From Smithella sp. UBA2180 (GTDB taxonomy: Bacteria; Desulfobacterota; Syntrophia; Syntrophales; Smithellaceae): 5,911 bases of DNA. The stretch is taken from positions 1 through 5,911 of the forward strand of contig DCVU01000144.1 in assembly GCA_002327415.1 (NCBI GenBank). The letters run 5' to 3'. This document shows, piece after piece, positions 5,391 to 5,911 of the stretch. Below the pieces are notes generated by a model that was given only the letters and a program-made list of their open reading frames with translations, was not told the origin of the DNA and made no database searches. The position numbers and the translations under genes were made by a program. Position 1 is the stretch's first letter. The number at the start of each line of letters is the position of its first letter.

Positions 5391-5911
5391 ATGGCTTTAG
5401 TTGTTCAGAAATTCGGGGGAACATCAGTCGCGGATATTGAAAAAATAAAAAATGTGGCCGCGAAGGCAATTCGTGAAAAAAAAGCAGGCAATGAAGTCGT
5501 AGTGGTGTTATCGGCAATGGCCGGAGAAACTGACAGACTCATCGCCCTTGCGCATAAAGCTGCCGAATATCCTGACGAAAGAGAATATGATTCTTTAATA
5601 TCCACTGGTGAGCATGTTACGATAACTCTTTTATCCATTGTTTTGAATGCGATGGGTTATCGGGCAAAATCTTTTTTAGGGTTTCAGGTTAAAATTCTGA
5701 CGGATACAGCTCATAAAAAGGCTAGAATCAATCTTATTGACACGAGAGAAATAAAAAAAGAACTCAAGAAGGGAACCATTGTGGTTATTGCCGGTTTTCA
5801 AGGTGTGGATAAGGATAATAATATTACGACACTAGGGCGTGGAGGTTCCGACACGAGTGCGGTAGCTCTTGCCGCAGCTCTAAAAGCAGATCAGTGTGAT
5901 ATTTTTACAGA
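5391..5911 (+). CDS. lysC: Aspartate kinase, 3'-truncated by window edge
   Basis: Aspartate kinase phosphorylates aspartate to aspartyl-4-phosphate, the first step towards lysine, threonine, methionine and diaminopimelate. The first 173 codons are visible, out of about 405-410 expected. They contain the amino-acid kinase fold start KFGGTSV (7-13), SAMAGETDRL, STGEHVTITLL, ILTDTAHKKARI, VVIAGFQGVD and TTLGRGGSDTSAVALAAALK, running up to CDIFT where the catalytic CEIYTDVDGVYT-type motif begins. The regulatory ACT domains lie beyond the window, so feedback type cannot be judged. The start is secured by GGAGG and a one-base gap from tsaE. STGEHV replaces the usual STGEQV, and GFQ replaces the GWQ or GHQ seen in many homologues; neither suggests loss of function. 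The absence of a fused homoserine dehydrogenase cannot be confirmed from this fragment. Confidence 0.96.
   Translation, partial: MALVVQKFGGTSVADIEKIKNVAAKAIREKKAGNEVVVVLSAMAGETDRLIALAHKAAEYPDEREYDSLISTGEHVTITLLSIVLNAMGYRAKSFLGFQVKILTDTAHKKARINLIDTREIKKELKKGTIVVIAGFQGVDKDNNITTLGRGGSDTSAVALAAALKADQCDIFT

Overview
This window carries a compact, single-strand run of bacterial housekeeping genes, all on the + strand. In order they are the 3' part of tilS (tRNA-Ile lysidine synthetase), ftsH (membrane AAA+ protease), folP (dihydropteroate synthase with a long N-terminal extension), acpS (holo-ACP synthase), tsaE (ATPase of the t6A tRNA pathway) and the 5' part of lysC (aspartate kinase). I see no tRNA, rRNA, CRISPR array, insertion sequence, phage gene or toxin-antitoxin pair. 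Nearly all the DNA is coding, and no gene-free stretch exceeds about 115 bases.

Organism: the order tilS-ftsH-folP followed by acpS-tsaE-lysC, the long FolP and the LysC start (ALVVQKFGGTSV, SAMAGETDRLI) recall the Desulfobacterota (former Deltaproteobacteria, for example Geobacter or Syntrophales relatives). The DNA is moderately AT-rich. This placement comes from remembered gene orders and protein character, so it is a moderate-confidence inference and other deep Gram-negative lineages remain possible.

Layout: tilS runs from the left edge to 1214. A spacer of about 115 bases follows, holding a 7-bp inverted repeat around a TATAAT and then a strong Shine-Dalgarno for ftsH, which starts with TTG at 1330. 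folP follows after 60 bases, from a GTG without a visible Shine-Dalgarno. acpS starts 8 bases after folP. A 101-base spacer between acpS and tsaE is the least ordinary part of the window: it holds a possible 21-codon ORF overlapping the acpS stop and two overlapping, mutually exclusive inverted repeats. lysC begins one base after the tsaE stop with a good GGAGG, and runs off the right edge.

The genes share no single pathway. Two act on tRNA (TilS on C34 of tRNA-Ile, TsaE on A37 of ANN-decoding tRNAs), and the others serve membrane protein quality control, folate synthesis, activation of acyl carrier protein, and synthesis of aspartate-family amino acids. I found no convincing novel biological system. 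The best leads are the acpS-tsaE spacer, the ftsH leader repeat and the FolP extension.
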